DNA of 64,000 bases from Rosistilla ulvae (GTDB lineage Bacteria > Planctomycetota > Planctomycetia > Pirellulales > Pirellulaceae): NCBI RefSeq assembly GCF_007741475.1, contig NZ_CP036261.1, forward strand, positions 1,178,001-1,242,000, read 5' to 3'. Below are positions 63,251 to 64,000 of the stretch, in pieces. A program made the position numbers and the translations under genes. The notes beneath the pieces were generated by a model. It ran no database searches. It was given only the letters and a program-made list of their open reading frames with translations, and had not been told where the DNA came from. The number at the start of each line of letters is the position of its first letter. Position 1 is the first letter of the stretch.

Positions 63251-64000
63251 ATGTATCAAACGTTTGCCAAGTATTTGGATCACGACGCGTACACGGCGCT
63301 GAATGCTTTGCGTCTGAAGTCGCGGCATCGCTTCGCCGGTTCTGCGGCGGGAGAGCATCGCAGTTTTCGGATGGGGCAAGCTATCGAGTTCGCGCAGCAT
63401 CGCCAGTATGCGCCGGGGGACGATCTGCGTTACCTCGACTGGAAGATCTACGGGCGGACCGACAAGTACTATCTGAAGCAGAGCGAAGACGAAACGGATT
63501 TGTGCTGTTACGTGTTGCTCGATAACAGCGAGAGCATGTCGTTTGCTGGCACCGATTCGGAAATTTCCAAGCTGCAGTACGCACGCAAGTTGGCGGTCGC
63601 GTTGGCCTTCGTCACGCTAGCGGGACAAGACCGGATCGGTCTGGGAATGTTGAGCGATCGCTTGTTCGACTATCTGCCGCCGTCGAGCGCCATCAGCCAA
63701 CTGTCCCGCTGGGACGAGGTCTTTGAAAAAACGCCAGCTGCCGGGGGGACCGACCTGCCTAGTGGTGTGGCGCAATTTGTCGATCAGGCTCGGCAACCGG
63801 GGCTGGTCGTCTTGATCAGCGATCTGTTGGGACCCGAGCAGGGGCTGCAGGGAGCGCTGACGCTTTTGCGTGGTGCAGGACATGATGCAATTGTGCTGCA
63901 TGTAATGGATCGGCAGGAGAGGGAGTTTCGCTTCGACGGCGAACTCCATTTTGAGGGTCTCGAATCTGCGGGTGAGGTCGATGTTAACGGCGCTCAGATA
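63251..64000 (+). CDS. DUF58 domain protein, partial (3' end outside window)
   Basis: The frame is open for 250 codons to the right edge. DUF58 proteins have a vWA-like domain and work with MoxR ATPases. The DUF58 signature is EFAQHRQYAPGDDLRYLDWK, and a metal-ion-dependent adhesion-like site is CYVLLDNSESMSFAGTDSEI (DxSxS). A second part is LVVLISDLLGPEQGLQGALT. It begins 11 bases after moxR, so the two are co-transcribed. More membrane and vWA genes would be expected beyond the edge. Confidence 0.94.
   Translation, partial: MYQTFAKYLDHDAYTALNALRLKSRHRFAGSAAGEHRSFRMGQAIEFAQHRQYAPGDDLRYLDWKIYGRTDKYYLKQSEDETDLCCYVLLDNSESMSFAGTDSEISKLQYARKLAVALAFVTLAGQDRIGLGMLSDRLFDYLPPSSAISQLSRWDEVFEKTPAAGGTDLPSGVAQFVDQARQPGLVVLISDLLGPEQGLQGALTLLRGAGHDAIVLHVMDRQEREFRFDGELHFEGLESAGEVDVNGAQI

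Overview
The window looks like chromosome from a planctomycete, most likely of the Rhodopirellula/Rosistilla type (Pirellulales). This is inference from gene content: a PSD1/DUF1549 cytochrome-c protein next to a twin-arginine DUF1501 protein, tandem formylglycine sulfatases, several Hanks-type kinases, a sorbosone-dehydrogenase-like propeller protein with HEAT repeats, an ECF sigma factor without a visible anti-sigma factor, and large TPR proteins. The DNA is moderately GC-rich throughout. I see no rRNA, tRNA, CRISPR array, transposase or phage gene.

Layout. 1-2958 (minus): the 5' part of a secreted dehydrogenase/HEAT protein that runs off the left edge. 3079-9514 (minus): a flagellar basal-body operon, read from high to low coordinates as TPR membrane protein, FlgN-like protein, a degenerate histidine-kinase-type ATPase domain, flgB, flgC, fliE, fliF. 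9540-14302 (minus): an alpha/beta-hydrolase homologue without the nucleophile serine, malate dehydrogenase, and two related membrane proteins of unknown function. 14583-20855 (plus): two secreted TPR proteins followed by an ExbB/TolQ proton channel and two ExbD/TolR proteins, closed by a clear terminator. 21111-25597: an HD-GYP-type protein and a short-chain dehydrogenase (plus), then a Ser/Thr kinase, ribosomal protein L21 and a small membrane protein (minus). 25878-28786 (plus): serC and serA, two steps of serine synthesis.

29197-37433 is the most unusual part. It holds an ECF sigma factor, an AsmA-like membrane protein, and then a minus-strand pair made of an AAA+ ATPase and a protein kinase fused to a tubulin/FtsZ-like domain. 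A divergently transcribed FHA-EAL protein faces the pair. Together they could form a phosphorylation-controlled cytoskeletal or c-di-GMP module (inference).

37991-49123 (plus): a GntR/FadR regulator, the PSD1 and DUF1501 pair, an alkaline-phosphatase-fold enzyme, a large hybrid histidine kinase and a TetA-like MFS exporter. 49173-51296 (minus): a DUF1844 protein and CTP synthase. 51481-54586 (plus): two sulfatases. 54691-55043: a cluster of palindromic repeats. 55104-56390 (minus): purD. 56891-64000 (plus): a blue-copper protein, its paralogue with a ruined copper site, SCO1, DUF420, a PQQ-type propeller protein, a MoxR ATPase and a DUF58 protein cut by the right edge.

Several start codons were moved inward from the longest possible reading frame to fit signal peptides, ribosome binding sites or known N-termini. 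Each case is stated in its entry. Two long hairpins with 26-nt arms (44367-44433 and 58663-58723) and a short sequence shared by three intergenic regions suggest families of small interspersed repeats.
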